A stretch of 64,000 bases of DNA, taken from contig CM056378.1 of the NCBI GenBank assembly GCA_029718625.1, positions 63,325,027-63,389,026 on the forward strand, in the 5' to 3' direction. A program made the translations under genes and the position numbers. The stretch's first letter is position 1. The number at the start of each line of letters is the position of its first letter. Positions 62,365 to 64,000 of the stretch are shown piece after piece. The notes beneath the pieces are model-generated. The model made no database searches. It saw nothing but the letters and a program-made list of their open reading frames with translations, and was not told the DNA's origin. Origin of the DNA: Synaphobranchus kaupii (lineage: Eukaryota; Chordata; Actinopteri; Anguilliformes; Synaphobranchidae).

Positions 62365-62844
62365 ATGGCCTCAGCCTCGCAGGTTTTACCACTGGGGTTA
62401 CTGAGAATGAGGGGCTTTATGAGGTGGGTTTCATCACTACACCTCAGCCTCGTGCGCGATCTCCATCGCCGTCTCACAGTGACGCACGAGTGCACGGCAG
62501 CTCTACGTCATTGGGAGAACACAGACTTTTATACTCGGGGAACCCCTCTCGGGACCGTTCTCATGAGGAAAGTCGTAACGACAGATGCATCCCTCTCTGG
62601 GTGGGGGGCCACTCAGGAAGGAGGTGTAGTGAATGGGATGTGGCCAACCCTGCTGCGCTCAGCTCACATCAATTATATGGAGCTCCTAACTATATGGATA
62701 GCTCTCAGATATTTTCTACCCCTCTTAAGGCGACGGCATGTGCTAGTACGCTGCGACAATATGACTGCTGTAGCATACGTCAATCGCCAGGGGGGCATGC
62801 GCTCTCTCCATCTCCACAGTCTAGCCCACAGACTGCTGGTATGA
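62365..62844 (+). CDS. DIRS RNase H
   Basis: 159 residues with KVVTTDASLSGWGATQEGG (catalytic Asp), HINYMELLTIWIALRYF (Glu) and VRCDNMTAVAYVNRQGG (Asp), the usual triad of DIRS RNase H. Another open frame (62343-63371) covers the same DNA but matches only in its C-terminal end, which belongs to the next domain. The frame ends with TGA, and the following part continues in other frames. Confidence 0.85.
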   Translation: MASASQVLPLGLLRMRGFMRWVSSLHLSLVRDLHRRLTVTHECTAALRHWENTDFYTRGTPLGTVLMRKVVTTDASLSGWGATQEGGVVNGMWPTLLRSAHINYMELLTIWIALRYFLPLLRRRHVLVRCDNMTAVAYVNRQGGMRSLHLHSLAHRLLV

Positions 62845-62979
62845 GGCAGCCATCACTTTCTGTCGTTACGTGCGACCCATGTTCCAAGCATTCTGAACAC
62901 GGGCGCAGATCTGTTGTCAAGGGGAAACCCACTGTACAGGGAATGGCGTCTGCATCCCCAGACTGTGGAAATGCTATGG

Positions 62980-63352
62980 CAGAGATTTGGCCACGCAGCC
63001 GTCGATCTCTTCGCCTCGCACGAAAACGCCCATTGTCGTATGTTCTTCTACGGGACAAGAACGCGCCTCTAGGCGTAGATGCACTTAGCCCACCCTTGGC
63101 CAAATGTGCTTCTATATGCATTTCCCCCCCTCGCTCTCATCTCTCCCACTCTAGCCAGAGTGAGAGAGCAGAGACACTGATCCTAATAGCGCCCAGGTGG
63201 TCGAAATCGCCGTGGCTGGCGGAGATAATCCCTCTCCTTTATGCACAGCCGTGCGCGCTCCCGTTACGTACGGACCTGCTGTCTCAGGCGAATGGGGAAA
63301 TATACCACCCCTGCCCAGAGCGAATAGCTCTTTGGGCTTGGCCCGTGAAAGG
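62980..63352 (+). pseudogene. DIRS methyltransferase-like domain (frameshifted)
   Basis: Between RNase H and the recombinase, fragments in different frames read VDLFASHENAHCRMFF, then an aromatic FPP block, then TLILIAPRWSKSPWLAEIIP. This matches the domain that follows RNase H in DIRS elements and is described as methyltransferase-like. At least two frameshifts. Function in the element's life cycle is not settled. Confidence 0.6.
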
Positions 63353-64000
63353 CACAACCTCGACGCATTAGGGCTCCGCCCTCGCGTGGTGGCAACCATT
63401 CAGAGCGCGAGAGCGTCTTCTACCAGATCACTTTATGACAATAACTGGCAGGTATTTGAAAGGTGGTGTGCCTCCCGTCAGTCAGTGCCTTATCAGTGCT
63501 CTGTTTCTGACGTGCTGTGTTTCTTACAAAACCTGATGGATGAAGGGAAATCCTTTTCTACCATTAAGGTCTACCTGGCAGCTATCACTACTTGTCATAT
63601 GGGTTTCAATGACAATACAGTGGGGCAGCATCCCCTCGTGCACAGGTTCATGCCTGTTGTTAAAAAGCTCATTCCCTCATGGGATTTATCACTGGTGCTG
63701 GAGGCTCTGTCCCAACGGCCATTCGAGCCTATAAATGGAATAGAGTTAAAATTACTGTCTCTAAAGACGGCACTGCTGCTCGCATTAGCCTCTGCGAAGC
63801 GGGTCAGTGATTTCCATGCGCTCTCAGTGCATCCCTCGTGTGCAATATTCTCCACTAATATGGATAAGGTTTTCCTTAAACCTAATCCTGCCTTTATGCC
63901 TAAAAGCTTCCCAGCTTTCACCTGTGAGGTGTTGGAGCTTTCCGCTTTTCACCCACTGCCTTTTTCTTCGGAGGAAGAGCAAAGGCTACATATGCTGTGT
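63326..64000 (+). CDS. DIRS tyrosine recombinase (N-terminal part, runs off the window)
   Basis: Open to the window end. The N-terminal DNA-binding region has TRSLYDNNWQVFERWCASRQ and FSTIKVYLAAITTCH, and the catalytic region begins with LLSLKTALLLALASAKRVSD, where the first Arg of the tyrosine-recombinase set lies. DIRS elements use this enzyme instead of an integrase to insert a circular DNA intermediate. The remaining His, Arg and Tyr lie beyond 64000. Confidence 0.85.

Noticed and set aside
62343..63160. Long frame over the DIRS RNase H
   Set aside because: It overlaps the true RNase H frame and has no matching motifs until about 63170, where a slip puts the methyltransferase-like region into it.

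Overview
The window looks like teleost fish genomic DNA made almost entirely of nested transposable elements. Evidence for a fish is the mix of element types found together here: tRNA-derived SINEs with an L2-type tail, two L2-clade LINEs, a Tx1-clade LINE, a CR1-type LINE fragment, a DIRS tyrosine-recombinase retrotransposon, Tc1/mariner remnants, several hAT elements, and Kolobok-, Harbinger- and piggyBac-like elements. The only convincing host gene is three consecutive minus-strand exons of an FKBP5/FKBP4-type immunophilin (9327-9980). Their splice sites and phases fit together exactly.

Layout. 1-9150: the tail of a Ty3/gypsy-type pol, a 1.7-kb TTAA-flanked Kolobok-like element carrying a THAP zinc-finger exon, duplicated and dispersed repeats, a Tc1 end, hAT derivatives, a SINE, and an inverted-repeat element. 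9327-9980: fkbp exons. 10796-15592: a Tx1 LINE. 15701-16095: a 49-bp minisatellite. 16096-20868: mostly unassigned, with hAT and piggyBac-like remnants. 20869-30890: a minus-strand Ty3/gypsy element with two LTRs about 1% diverged, interrupted by an almost full-length L2 (21353-25801). 31497-44097: a palindromic element of about 5.9 kb, expanded to 12.6 kb by five later insertions, all in its left arm. The uninterrupted right arm shows each pre-insertion site, so target duplications and ends can be read almost to the base. 45440 to the window end: a DIRS element split by an endogenous retrovirus (46701-61748).

The retrovirus is the most unusual unit. It has a 5' LTR of about 685 bp, a lysine-type primer binding site, gag with one zinc knuckle, a UAG codon between gag and protease in one frame, pol, and a gamma/epsilon-type env that overlaps the end of pol. 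It also has extra genes: three small, apparently related ORFs between the 5' LTR and gag, and two tandem related ORFs between env and the 3' LTR, the second starting inside the stop codon of the first. This layout resembles complex fish epsilonretroviruses, but I see no cyclin-like similarity. It is a decayed copy: several stops and frameshifts, an L2 inserted in reverse transcriptase, a solo LTR (ATGT duplication) inserted in integrase, and a 3' LTR cut to 115 bp.

Most reading frames are therefore transposon proteins or their remains. The order of nesting (DIRS older than ERV, older than L2 and solo LTR; gypsy older than L2; palindrome older than hAT, Harbinger-like, piggyBac-like, SINE and hAT MITE; hAT older than CR1) gives a relative history of invasions. 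All assignments come from reading motifs by eye; no database search was run.
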